Origin: Agrostemma githago | Lineage: Eukaryota > Streptophyta > Magnoliopsida > Caryophyllales > Caryophyllaceae | Reading direction: 5' to 3' | DNA length: 64,000 nucleotides | Assembly: GCA_958450325.1 (NCBI GenBank) | Contig: OY288253.1 | Span: forward strand, 60,512,266-60,576,265 | Part shown: positions 1-11,906 of the stretch, piece after piece | Position numbering within the stretch: position 1 is the first letter of the stretch | Layout: the number at the start of each line of letters is the position of its first letter | Notes under the pieces: generated by a model | Seen by the model: only the letters and a program-made list of their open reading frames with translations | Database searches by the model: none | Told to the model about the DNA's origin: nothing | Made by a program: the position numbers and the translations under genes

Positions 1-1683
1 CTTAGACCAACGAGATTGTGGCTTCGTTGAGTTATTAAATATTTTGTGGTTGCACTATTACGATTAGAAATTTGATGGACTTCTCAGAAACATTAATCGA
101 ATGACGTGTTTGAAGATGTGAGTATTTGCGCCATTACCTATAGGTTTGAGCGTGTTTGAGGATTTATTGTACTTCCCCAACTTCTACACTTGTGGTATTA
201 TAAATATCTTGGTGATCATCTTTGAGGATTTTGTGTCCGAACATTGTTAATTGGTGGATTTTATTTAGTCTTCCTTACTCGAGAAATTTGAAGTACACCT
301 CGAGTTGAGACCTTATAAGCTTTAAATTTATGAACCTTAGTGATTACGAGTTTGGGTATGTTTTGATAACCGATGGAATCTTAATTAATGGATTAGTCTA
401 AATCATTTGTGGATTCTTACCATACTAATTGAAAGATTATATAAGCATGTAAGACTTAATTTTGGAGGTTGTATATTGAGTAGGACCACCCTGTACCGAT
501 ATTGGACTTAGCGTTAGTTGATGGCCATGATGGGTCAATTAGGAACCCGTGTTTATGATAGTCGTGCTAGGAATCTCGAGATGGTTAGTTTCTTCTATAA
601 TCCTTGAGAGCTCTTTCTGACTCTCAACTCCGTCTTCTTTTCTGCTTCTATTGAATTCTGTTTCCGCATCTGCTGCTAATCCCTTTGATCTTTATCGATT
701 TTGAAAACTCTTATTTTAGTTTATTGTTTATCCTTGACTCTATTCATCCGTTCATCATTTCCCCGAACTTATGAAAAGTTTTACTAATTTAAATTTTTTT
801 GATTTTTGTGAAATTTTAACATTTTGAAGCATAATTTCAAATTCTAAAACTCCCCATTTTGTAAAATTTTTGAGCAATTAAACTTTTCGGATATCGCGAA
901 ATTTAACATTTTTGAATTATAATTTAAGAACTTTATACTTCACTTTTGTTTTATCTTTGGTCGATATTTATACTTAGTCCTGTTTCAAAATGCCTTAATA
1001 ATTTATTTTGAAAATATTTCAATTTTTTTTGATTTTCAAACGATATGAATTTTATGAAGACTTTCATATTTCCAAATACTTCAACTTCTATAAGATTATT
1101 TTGTAAAGCGTTTTAACATTGTCGAAATTATTTTGAATGTTCAAGTTTGATAACATTTTTTTTTACTTTCATAATTACTTTGATAACATTTTTGAAATTT
1201 TAACGTTTTGAAATTAGTTTCTCTTTATTGTTGGTGGACTTTTGAATCTATTATTGAAAATGCTTGATAACTGGATCGATTTTTACTGACTACAAATTTG
1301 ATTTCTCAAAACTAAATTTTGTTTCATGAGGAAAAGAAATATTATTAAATTTCTTAATCAAATTGTTTTACTTTTGTTTTGAAAATGTTTTAATTACCCT
1401 ATTCCCTTCAAGCTCGTTACAAATACTATTTAGCGTTGTTATGTTATCAAATATTTACGATTTCACTAATTAAAGGATTTCAAATTCCGGGTAGCTTAGC
1501 CCAATTTCTCTTGGAATAAATAATTGCATTTGATTTCATATCACTTTAAAAGTTGTAAAATTTTCTTTTACAGCAAAATTTTTATGCAAAATTTATATCC
1601 TTATCTTTTCGAGTGGGGTAATCTTGACTCCTTTCTGCTTATTCTTAGTTTCGAGGACGAAACTTTCTTTTAGTGGGGAGGAT
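1..1683 (+). other. 3' untranslated internal region of an upstream Tekay-like element
   Basis: No open frame of note. The stretch ends in a hairpin-like TTTCGAGGACGAAA followed by a purine-rich tract (AGTGGGGAGGAT) directly before a TGTAACACC LTR start. The same arrangement precedes the 3' LTR of the intact Tekay element further right. By analogy this is the region between the pol stop and the 3' LTR of an element whose body lies left of the window. The assignment rests on layout and the PPT motif, not on coding sequence. Confidence 0.45.
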
Positions 1684-4055
1684 TGTAACACCCGCTAATT
1701 TTCTAGGCGTTGTTATCTATTCTGTTATGACTCCGTCATGACTCTGTGATTTTTTTTCTACCTTCAGTATCCTTCATTTTCAAACTTCATAATATTTTCG
1801 AGTCAAATATTATTTATTTTCATTAAAATATTTTAAATATTTTATTTTCCTATAATAAATCTATTTATTAAATTTTCGTCGCAAACTATTTATTAATTCA
1901 CAGAGAATCTCATTTTTATACGAACTATCATTTTAAGCTTGGATTTGGGTTATTTATTTTTCTAAAAGGGCCTAAATACGTTTATATAATATTTCTAACT
2001 AAGAAAATATTTTTATTTATGAAAATCTATCATTTAATGATTTTATTACGAAGTTTCGTAATTAATTGATTTCTTACGCGAGATTTACTCAAATTGCTTT
2101 GAAATGCCTTTAATAATTTTACGATCCTTATTTTTATCAATCTACAACTAATTTGGACTCATATTTTCCTTGTGTGGACCGTGACTCCCATGTCACAACT
2201 ACATTACATTTTTTCTACATTTTATTTTATAACATTGATTAAGCTTTTAGATATTTTCTTTCTTCTCATTTATTTTGGGTGAGTTATGAATAAACTTTTC
2301 ATACTCCATACACACTTATTTGGCTGGTTTTATCAAGTTAGTGTAGCCTTGTTTTCATCAATTTTAAAGTCTCATTTATGCATAAAGCTTTCATACTCTT
2401 TTATTCATTCATTCACCAATTTATTCTAGGCAAATACTCTTCATTTCCTCTCCTTTGGACATGGTTTTCAGCAGTAATTCCAGCCAATATTTGTCTTAAA
2501 ATCGAGTCTTGATCGTCTCATTATCATCTCCAAATTAATCGTCTTTCCGTCTCCTTCGTTAAGGTATTAATCGATTTCTTTTCCAATCGTTTTCACCTTG
2601 ATTTTTCAGCGATCTTATGGTATTTTCATACCATGGAATTCATTTTTTTTAGGCTTCCGAAGCGATCCCGCAGAAGACGAATATATCGTAGATTCGGATT
2701 TGGATTAGAGGTAACGTCGATGTTACTCGGTATTACTTGATTTTATTTGTGTATTTGCATGTATATTTTTATATTTTTTTTTGACAATATATGTATGTCA
2801 TATAATCTTGAAAATTTTTAAAAGTTGAAAATTTGCATGTTTCGGTATTTTTATCGCTTTTACGAGATTAACGATTAAATCGTCATATTAATTTGTAAAA
2901 TCATAATATTCGGCCTAAACATGTAATATATGTTTATATTCTGGAAAAATGTTGTTTTTGATGATTTTTAATAATTTAGTATTTTTATGATATTTTTGAT
3001 ATCGATTATTGAATTATTACCGTTTACGGACAAAAATGATAAGAAGCCAATTTTTAGTTCTAGTACTTAAACATTTTATTTTAATCTGATTTTTGACGTG
3101 GTGAAACTTTCTGGTGAAATAGAATTTTTTGAATTTTTTCATAATTGTTCGGAATTGTTAAGTGGATGAATTAATTAATCACTTTAAATCATCGTTTATC
3201 TTTAAAACTGTGTTTGTTGTTTGAATTCTCAATTTCTGGTCTTTGGTTTAAATTTGGAAAAAATTTATGATTCTGATGATTTCATATTAAAATATAATTT
3301 TATGATTTTTAGTGCCTTAATAAAATGTTAGGAACGATAAGTTTTATTAATGGAATCGTTAATTGTGAAAACGGATTTTAAAGACGGTTTTGACGGGATT
3401 TATTAAATCTGGAATTTTTGAAAATCTGGAAAAATGGTGGATTCTGGAAAATCATGATTTTTAGGTTTAATAATAATTTTTGGATATTAATACTTAAATC
3501 GTTTTGTAATTACTATTTTTATTAATCGTTATTGTCGAGATTGGACGATTAACGAGAAAACGCTTTAAAAAACGAGTTTTAGAATTCTGGAAATTTTCTT
3601 TTCTGGACAGAATGTCCATAAATATATTTTAACTATTTTACGTACTTTTTGTACTATTTATTAAAGTCTTTAATTAATAAGTATTGATTTTTGGACAAAT
3701 TACGATTTATCGTTAAAATGCTTCGTCTTACCTAAAAGAATTATTTTTCCAGCAATTTTGAAAGTATTTAAATCTGAAACTTTAAGAGTTAAATCATCCC
3801 TTAACATACTCTAAATATATTTGTTGGTTTAATTAAATAAAGACGTTCAAATATTTAATTTGATGTTTGCCGTAAAATCCTATTTATAATTTTATTGTCG
3901 AAACTAATAATAATTAGGGAATATTAGCTTTTTAACTTTTGAAAACACCCTAATTAGTAATATTAAAATGTTTAAGACATTTTTAATCATTTTATAACGC
4001 TTATACGATATTTTCATAATTTCATAAAATCAAATGTTCTTACTTTAATAATTAA

Positions 4056-6409
4056 CTAGATTAAAACCCGTGCAAATTGCACGGTGTCATTAAAAAATGC
4101 GTTACAGAGTTAACGATAAAATAAGTAATTGAGAATGACATGTACATGAAAATAAAAAAAATTATAGTAAGAAATGACAAAAGAAAGTACTTATGCGAAT
4201 ATACAAATATGAATATTTCAAATAATATTTGAAAACTTCTTGATACAACAAATTAGTAGCACTGTCAGAAGTGCGTTACACCGAATGACTCGTTTACCTA
4301 ATTTAGTCACAAAACTCACAATTCATCCCGCACCATTGCAAACCCACGAAATTGATTGATGCTGCGAATAAGCATGACCATAGTACCCACTTTAAAACGT
4401 AACTCATGGTTAGTAACCCCAGAACATCTAATGTTGTTCAAAAATTCAGTGGAGTGCATTTTAGGCTGACCTTGAGCTATCTTGTCCATACCTACCTTAT
4501 TGAAACTTAGATATATCTCTTCTTCACCAGAAAGAAGAGATAATACGTAGTCGATAATCAATTCAACGAATTTGTGGCTAGGAGCCAAAATCGCTCGTCG
4601 TTGCAGATAATCATCCTCCCACAATCGATCCAACATGTCGTGATATATGTTGGATACAATTGATGCATTACAATCGTTGACATTATGGATAAGAATTTCA
4701 TTTAGAAATTTTACATCAACCTCGCAGTCGTTGCGTCTTCTACACCGTCATCAACCCTAAGGATCCAATCCGAGAAGTCTTGTATCTCCTGTGTGCGGTT
4801 GTTCCTTCAAAACTTGTATAAATTCTCATGTGAGATAATTATTGTGAGACTGTCTCATATGATATTTTCTCTAAAAATTATGCTACTCTACAAAGAAAAA
4901 GAAATCTACATATATTGATTTTTCTCACAAATTTTGAGGAAATATGAAATGTATTTTTTTGTTTGGACTTCAAATTCATTTTAATACTCCTATATCCAAA
5001 AATTATAAAAATAATAACTGATTAATGGTTGATATTTCAAATAATTTATAAAGTTAGTCTAACGATATTTTTTTCAATTATTTTTGGGTGGTTATCTACC
5101 TTCGTAAAAGATTTGACAAATAAGTTATTAATAGCTACTCACTCCATGTTAAAATAATTGTCGTTTTGGTGAAATGCACATTAATTAAGAAAATTTATCA
5201 AAAGAACAAATCTCATGATTACTTTATCACTACACATTTTCCAAACTTAAAAAAGAACCAAAAAAATAAATATTCACATTAATTACTCTACATGACCACA
5301 CATATTTTAAAGAGAATTAATAAAATTATTGACAATAAATAGGTTTGTCAATAATAACAACCTTGAACCTATCAAACGTCAATTATAAATCAGATTTGCA
5401 AAAGGTCTTTAGTGACAAATAATTCAATACGGATGGAGTATCAAATAATGTGAAAAGATATGAAGTGAACTTTATCTCATTCATACATATTCGTCGTCCA
5501 CTCGTCAATAATTATACTCCGTTCTAATTTATTAATTTATTTATTTCTCAATCATCGCAAGATTTGTTTTGGGAACACACTTACGTACATAAAAATGCTA
5601 CGGAGTAACTCATTTAAGCATAGTAGGAAAATTTATCTTTACTGCTCACACATTAAGGTTTTATAAGAAAAATTTACCTTAAAAAATACTTATTCATCTC
5701 CGTATTAAGTTTATCTAAATAAATATTACTTCCTTCAAGTTTCTTATATCTTCCCACTTGCCATTTTCATCCAACTTTCTAATATCTTCCCACTTCATTA
5801 ATATCTTCCAACCTTCTAATAACACAACAGACGGTAAGCAATCAACATTTGAGCTTAATCAACCTCCATTAGACATGGCTACCAACAACTTCTCTACCAT
5901 TTCTCTACTGAATAGTGGTCATGATTGTTTGCTATTGTTTTTCAACATTATTTTGTTTGTGTCATGTTCGTCCATTGATTAGAGGAACACTAAGGGTGAT
6001 GCGGCAGCATCTTGTAAATCACGGGTGATTATGAATGTATGGTTGATGTTACGATGAAGATTGTTGTAATTGTAATGGTTGTATTTCAATGGTGTGATCG
6101 TTTGATGCTTTTGCAATATATTTTGTGAAATCCTTTTGGCAGTACGTTGCATAATTGAGGAGTTAAGATGGGAGTCAGTTAACCTTTTCTTTTCTTTTCT
6201 TTTCTTTTATTTATTTATACAGACGTAGTGGGAAGTTGAAGAACACAGTTATATTCTCCATTGTGTGTTGTAGAAGTATTGCATGGTGTACACGTAACTG
6301 CCACATCACAAATTCTTGTATGAGACATATGTACCACATCATTGCCATGTCATGTGCTGAGGTGGATGAATAGGGTGCCTCTAAATGTTTCTGCTTTAAT
6401 ATATAAAGA
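4056..6409 (-). mobile_element. Helitron, internally deleted, with helicase remnant
   Basis: On the - strand the element starts TCTTTATATATTAAAGC, a typical plant Helitron 5' end. It finishes with a hairpin (CCGTGCAA/TTGCACGG, 4068-4084), a short AT spacer and CTAG. The flanking bases are A before TC and T after CTAG, as expected for insertion into an AT dinucleotide without target duplication. It carries a decayed piece of the C-terminal Pif1-like helicase. The remaining 1.6 kb is non-coding, so it is a non-autonomous derivative of a Rep/Hel-encoding element. It sits inside the LTR spanning 1684-7898. Confidence 0.85.
4316..4805 (-). pseudogene. Helitron Pif1-like helicase, C-terminal fragment
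   Basis: The 106-residue open stretch (4636 down to 4316) contains blocks characteristic of the C-terminal Pif1/RecD-like half of plant Helitron RepHel proteins: LAPSHKFVELIIDYVLSLL, GEEEIYLS, FLNNIRCSGVTNHELRFKVG and MVMLIRSINQFRG. Upstream on the same strand, in another frame, 4805-4740 reads QEIQDFSDWILRVDDGV, the family's conserved segment before this part. At least one frameshift and stops separate the pieces. No Walker A motif or Rep (HUH) domain is visible anywhere in the element, so it cannot encode an active transposase. In autonomous elements this protein nicks and unwinds DNA for rolling-circle transposition. Confidence 0.85.
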
Positions 6410-7195
6410 TATTGTTAAGGCCGAAAGTATTAGTTTTATAAATCTATATCGTTTACTAAAAATGTGGTATTAGTATGAACTAATATTTTCACTATTTTGA
6501 TATAATGCTATTTTTAGTAAATTTTCTAAAAATAGAAGTTTCCTAAAATAGAAAGTTTCCTCTTTTAGAATATAAATGTTTACTTCTTTTATCCTCATAT
6601 TATTTATATTGATTATATCTTTTAAATATCGATAATGGCTTTGTTTTGGAGTTATGGAATAAGGACAAGTGTGAGGTTAGAGTACTATATTCTAGGGTTT
6701 ACGTTTTTGCCATCAACTATAAGGCTAGTGTATCAGGAATCGGTACATTGGTTGTTGAACCGGGTGACAGGTATCCCGGGAGTTTTGTACATTTTGACCT
6801 TAAGCTTAGGCCTCGCAGTAAGTCGCCGTCATAAGTTGAACTGGGTGACAGGTAATCCCAGAGGGGTGTGCATTATCTTAAACTAGGGCCACGATTTATA
6901 AGTCGTCGCTCTATTATGGTTGAGTAGCCTAGTTAGAGACCGAAGTTTAATTTGTTTGAACTAAGTTCTCGAAGCTAGTTTTTAGTATTCTCCTAGTGAA
7001 AGTCTAGCCGTCTACACTACTCCTATCCATAACGTCATTTTGAATATTTTTATTATTATCGATATAATTTGGCTGCAGGTTAGCAAATGTTTTATGTTTT
7101 TTTCGAAAAACTCATTTTTATTATATTGTTTTGATACGTGAAGTTTTTCACTGAAAGTTTATTTTTATTATAATGTGTTTTACTGTTTTCCATTT

Positions 7196-7520
7196 GAGTA
7201 AATTAAAAATTACTCCCTTTTAAAATATTCATTTTTAAAATTACTCCCTTTTGAAATTTTTGTTAAAAATAACTCCCAAAATCTATCAAAAGTTCAAAAA
7301 TTGCTCCCAATTTTATTTTTAGGACAAAAATGCCCTTGGTTAGAGGGTGAGGTGAAGTAATAGCAAAAAAAAAAAGTTAGGGGCATTTTTGTCCAAAAAA
7401 TATATTTTGAAGCAATTTTTGAACTTTTGATAGATTTTGGGAGTTATTTTTAGCAAAAAATTCAAAAGGGAGTAAATTTTAAAATTAGTATCTTAAAAGG
7501 GAGTAATTTTTAATTTACTC
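7196..7520. mobile_element. MULE-type MITE (fold-back) with 9-bp TSD
   Basis: A 325-bp sequence with long terminal inverted repeats: left end GAGTAAATTAAAAATTACTC, right end its reverse complement. It is flanked by a perfect 9-bp direct repeat TTTCCATTT (7187-7195 and 7521-7529). A 9-bp duplication is the Mutator-superfamily signature. Almost the whole element folds back, with arms repeating ACTCCC and a central loop near 7350. No coding capacity. Confidence 0.8.
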
Positions 7521-7898
7521 TTTCCATTTTTACTATTTTTCTATAATAGTAATTACAGTTTTAAAATCCTGTTATACGGCTTGGAGAACGTTGACGTTGC
7601 TCCCCACTGATTGTGGCTGTTATGTTTTTAACATGGCAGGTTTATGTGTTTTTCTTCGGGTGGGCTAGCGAGCAGTTATCGATCCTGCTTGTTTTAATCA
7701 GATCACTGTATTATGGATTGTTAAAACCCTTTTTACGGATTTTATTTATTTATTTATTTTGTAGCCATTTTTTTTATTTTATGACTTATGTATTGACTTA
7801 CCATTTTTATTTAATCAAGACATAGCTACAGTGTGTTATAATCTCACTTCTACAGTGTTTCCGCCATTGTATTGCGTTAGAATTTCTAGGGGATTACA

Positions 7899-8562
7899 AA
7901 AGTAACGTAATGTGTGATGAAAGTAAAATCAAAAAGTGTCTGACAATGTAGTCAGAGTCTTATTTAAAATAATCTAGTTGGACTTCGAGACATGCCCAAA
8001 ATCCAAGCATCTCGAAATTTAATATGCGGCCCGGGGTAAGACGCACTCGATCGAGTGCATGCAATGCCACTCGATCGAGTAGACCTGAAGTTGCTCCAAA
8101 TCTTGTCTATCTTTGGGCTGAAGAGAGGAGTTGGCCCAAAACTCTGATGCAGTCCGGTTGAACATGGATATGAAGCACTCCATCGAGTGCTAAGCACCAC
8201 TCGATCGAGTGGGTGCTGCTGAGCTCGTGATTTGAGCTTCTATTTGCTTCTCGGCTTCTCGTTTTCTTCCTCGTCTTCCGTTCTCGTCTCGGCTATCCGG
8301 GTTACTACTCCTAAATATGCTCGAAATTGCACCTAACCTGCAAAATAGCACGAGAGTCGACAGTATCGACTTTCTACTAAAAATCGACATTAAATATATA
8401 AATATGGAAGAAGAAAAGCTCAAAAACAGGTATCGGGGGACTACAAAATACGATATAAATTACGTTGATCATTGTTTATTGATCGCTTTGTAGTTTCTTT
8501 TGTCGATCGTAATTTTCTTCGTTGTTTTAGTTTTATTTTCTCTAGTTTCATCATTATGCATG
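7899..8562 (-). repeat. Athila-like LTR fragment with palindromic ACTCGATCGAGT motifs
   Basis: No credible gene. Contains four copies of a palindromic motif (8043-8058, 8069-8080, 8175-8190, 8197-8212). The stretch 8277-8350 resembles the segment near 62120-62160 in the Athila-type LTR at the right end (an ACCTGCAAAATAGCACGAG-like tract), which suggests a - strand Athila LTR piece. Boundaries are not defined. Confidence 0.35.
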
Positions 8563-9234
8563 TGTAGACACCCACATTTGACTGCCAGGTGTCTATAGCA
8601 GTTTTTGGCAAACACCCAATGATGATCGAACGCAAACGTGCTTTAACATACTCGAATATGGGCTCAAAATCGTTGGTTTCTGGCTTGGGCTTTTTACGGA
8701 GTACAAATCCCACAAAACTGACCTCAAATTCAGGCCCAGTGGGTCATTTCCAATCAAATAAGACTAATTTGGGTCAAAACCGAGACAAAGGGCAAAACCG
8801 TCTTTTAGCGGCCGGGTCAAACCTCGGTCACTGACGTTTCCGAGGCATAAATATCTGCCACGCTACTTCGGAAATCTGACTTGAAGTCAAATACTCCACA
8901 AAAATCAGCAATCAAGCAACCAAACAAACTCGTTAGAGATAAAATTCGATCTCTAAAAGAGACATTCACCCGGCTAGACCCACTCGATCGAGTGGACCGA
9001 CCCACTCGGTCGAGTGGGCTCACAAAACCGGATAAAACCGGCATCAGACCGGGCACTCGATCGAATGACATGCACCACTCGATCGAGTGGCCTCTTTTCC
9101 AGCTAAGATCGGATTCCTTTTCTATCCACAATCGGAATCCTATTCCATCCAAACTGGGTGTTTCTTCCTCCCAAAGCAAGCCTTTTCCTATCCATAAGTC
9201 GGGTATCTTCTATCCCAAGTCGGGGTATTTCCTC

Positions 9235-9245
9235 CTATAAATACC
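9235..9245 (+). promoter_or_regulatory. TATA box in LTR-like promoter
   Basis: CTATAAATACC lies in a CCTCC-flanked context, followed after about 30 nt by the A/C-rich sequence typical of plant transcription starts. The putative R region would begin near 9270. Confidence 0.5.
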
Positions 9246-9510
9246 CCACCCCCACACATACAATTGACACAATAATTCCAATCCCTACACATCTACACAC
9301 AATATACACGACAAGATTACGGTAGACACAACTCCCTAATACCTTCACATTACGATACTACAATCTTACGACTCCATATACACCCAAACCACCATAACTC
9401 TCCAACATAGACCTCGAAGCTCCCGTGCCTAAGCCACAGCTAGACGAGCCCCGTTCCGAGAATACAAAGCATGTAGGTTGAGGGTGCAAATTCAATCCCT
9501 AATTCTCTTT

Positions 9511-9546
9511 TCTTCTTCTTCTTCTCTCTCTCTCTCTCTCTCTCTC
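9511..9546. repeat. CTT/CT microsatellite
   Basis: A run of (CTT)n passing into (CT)n in the leader of the LTR-like region. Confidence 0.9.
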
Positions 9547-9698
9547 GTCCGTCCCTCCTTTTTCTTCACGCCATCGTCACGTTTTTTTAAAGTTTTTTCG
9601 TCTCTAATATTGATATTATCACTACTACCTAATTTACATAAAAACAATCATTCTTAAGATGCGATATCGACTCTATAGTTGAATATCATGTCTATAGT

Positions 9699-10266
9699 TT
9701 CTCGATTCATTGCACTATTGGCACCTTATCGATCGATAAGGCTCTTTGTGATTTAGGTGCTAGTGTAAGTGTTATGCCATATTTCGTATGAGAAAAACTT
9801 GATATGCGTCCTTTTAAGTGTACTAGTGTCACTTTGCAGATGGCGGATCGTTCCATAAAACGCCCACGTACCCGTTAGAGTTGGAATTTTTTTTATCCCA
9901 GTTGATTTTATCGTCCTTGACGTGGCCGAGGACACCCAAATTCCTATAATTTTGGGTAGGACATTTTTGCACAACGCCGGCGCGGTGATTGATGTCAAGA
10001 ACGGTAAATTGACTTTGGAAGTGGGTGGAGACACCATTGTTTTCTGTTTGGATAGTACACTTAAGAACCCGATGGTAACAGATTCTTGTTGCATGATAGA
10101 CATGGTTGATCCTTTAGTTCATGATTCTATGGAGGTGTCCCTTATACGGGACCCCTTAGAGGCTTTGATATGTTTGGAAGCATGTGCAGGAGATGCTTCC
10201 GTTGACTCTTCTATCATAGATGCCTTGGAAGTTGCTTTAGAAGGAAGGATGCTCACGGAGGAGTAA
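9699..10266 (+). pseudogene. Athila pol: aspartic protease remnant
   Basis: Reading from 9699 gives the family's protease start, with CTIGTLSIDKALCDLGASV covering the catalytic D-L-G-A. A second block in another frame (from 9922) reads DTQIPIILGRTFLHNAGAVI, the C-terminal flap region. The frame changes between about 9840 and 9920, with stops in between. A linker rich in acidic residues runs to 10266. In Athila elements this retropepsin processes the Gag-Pol polyprotein. The gag region expected upstream is absent, replaced by LTR-like sequence, so the element is 5' truncated. Confidence 0.8.
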
Positions 10267-10385
10267 GGTGTTGATGTAACCAACATCGTACACACCTTAT
10301 TTGCCATAGACATAACTGTTCCGGAGCGTAAGCCACTTCCATCTCACCTCAAATACGCCTTTTAGACGATACCGAGAGCTTCCCC

Positions 10386-11900
10386 GTGATTGTAAGTGCT
10401 GATTTAACTGAGCAGCAACTTTCTGATTTGTTAGTTGTTTTGAAGAAAAATAAAAAAGCTTTGGGGTATAGTCTTGATGACTTGAAGGGAATCAGTCCCG
10501 ATTTCTGTATGCATAGAATTAATCTTGAGGAAGGTCATCGTCCTTGTGTCCAGGGTCGACGTAAGTTGAACCCGAATATGCAAAAGGTTGTTTAAAAGGA
10601 AGTTATGAAATTGTTGGATGCGGGAATTATATATGCGGTTCTCTATTCAAAGTGAGTGAGTCCGGTACAAGTTGTACCTAAGAAGAGAGAGACTACTGTG
10701 GTCCCGAATGAGAAGAATGAATTAATCCTTACACGAATTGTGACGGGATGGAGAATGTGCATAGATTATAGAAAGCTAAACACTGCGACCCTTAAAGACC
10801 ATTTCCCATTACTCTTTATCGACCAAATGCTTGAGAGGCTAGCTTCTCACAAGTATTTTTGCTATTTAGATGGATATTCAGGATTTTTCCAAATCCCGAT
10901 ACACCCGGCTGACTAAAAAAAGACCACGTTTATTTGTCCCTATGGCACTTTCGCATATCGCAGGATGCCATTCGGGCTATGTAACGCACCCGCAACCTTT
11001 CAAAGATGCATGATGAGCATCTTTTCCGACTACATCAAGTCCATCATGAAAGTATTTATGGACGACTTTAGTGTCTATGGTATGAGTTTTTCGGCTTGTT
11101 TAGCTAACTTAGATACCATTTCAAACCGATGTGTCGAGGTCGGTTTGGTCTTGAATTGGGAAAAGTGTCATTTTATGGTCACCGAGGGTGTAGTTTTGGG
11201 TCATGTGGTCTCCGAAAAGGGCATTCAGGTGGATAAAGCAAAAGTGCAAGTGATTGAGCAATTGCCCTTACCGGTTAATGTGAAGGGAGTGAGAAGTTTC
11301 TTTGGTCATGCGGGATTTTATCGCCGCTTTATCAAGGACTTTTCAAAAATTGCTAAGTCACTTACACAATTGCTCCTAAAGGATGCCCCTTTCGATTTTA
11401 CTGATGAGTGTGTGGAAGCTTTTAACAGGATTAAGCAGGCCCTCATTTCTGCTCCGATTATTCAGTCACCGTATTGGAATTTGCCATTCGAGATAATGTG
11501 TGACGCGAGTGATTATGTTGTGGGAGCGGTTTTGGGTCAAAGAAAGGACAAGTTCTTGCATGCTATATACTATGCTAGTAAAACACTTGATAATGCTCAA
11601 GTTAACTATGCAACCACCGAGAAGGAATTGCTAACTATAGTGTATGCTTTGGAAAAATTCAGAACCTACTTGGTTGGATCGGAAGTCATTGTTTTCACTG
11701 ATCATGCGGCTCTTAAGTACCTCCTTGCTAAGAAGGAAGCGAAACCCTGCCTACTTTGATGGATCCTCCTCCTCCAAGAGTTTGATTTATCAATTCGGGA
11801 TAAAAAAGGAGCGAAAAATGCCATTGCGGACCATCTATCGAGGCTAAGAGTTGAGGAGGAAGGAGCTGTCATCCCCATAGATGACTCTTTTCCTGATGAT
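10386..11900 (+). pseudogene. Athila pol: reverse transcriptase and RNase H remnant
   Basis: One frame from 10386, interrupted by in-frame stops at about 10593, 10653, 10914 and 11757. Motifs in order: LGYSLDDLKGIS-like N-terminus, VTGWRMCIDYRKLNTAT, FCYLDGYSGFFQIPI with the first catalytic Asp, MPFGLCNAPATFQRCM, and FMDDFSVYG carrying the polymerase Asp pair. RNase H follows with CDASDYVVGAVLG, YASKTLDNAQVNY and FTDHAALKYL. These are Athila-lineage signatures. The catalytic residues remain but the stops make it non-functional. A frame change separates it from the protease block. Confidence 0.9.
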
Positions 11901-11906
11901 TCTCTC

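Larger units (their letters stand above)
1684..7898 (+). repeat. 3' LTR of a Tekay/Del-like element, interrupted by a Helitron and a MITE
   Basis: Begins TGTAACACCC after a polypurine tract and ends GGATTACA, matching the TGTAACA...TGTTACA ends of the intact Tekay LTRs in this window. Near the right end it holds a GTTGACGTTGCTCCCC segment resembling the GCTGACGTCC...CCCCGC segment of those LTRs. Removing the Helitron (4056-6409) and the MITE leaves about 3.5 kb of LTR. The 5' partner is outside the window, so the boundaries cannot be checked by LTR-LTR comparison. Confidence 0.55.
8563..9698 (+). repeat. Probable LTR with promoter, abutting the Athila pol remnant
   Basis: Starts TGTAGACACC with an immediate inverted repeat (TAGACACC...GGTGTCTA, 8565-8595). 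Has four more palindromic motif copies (8980-8995, 9001-9018, 9053-9066, 9075-9090), a TATA box at 9235, and a CT-rich leader with a (CT)n run at 9511-9546. The 3' end was not found; Athila protease codons begin abruptly at 9699. It may be a truncated or solo LTR inserted where gag used to be. Confidence 0.4.

Noticed and set aside
8190..8713. Short minus-strand ORFs next to the palindrome array
   Set aside because: No domain, and they overlap LTR-like sequence.
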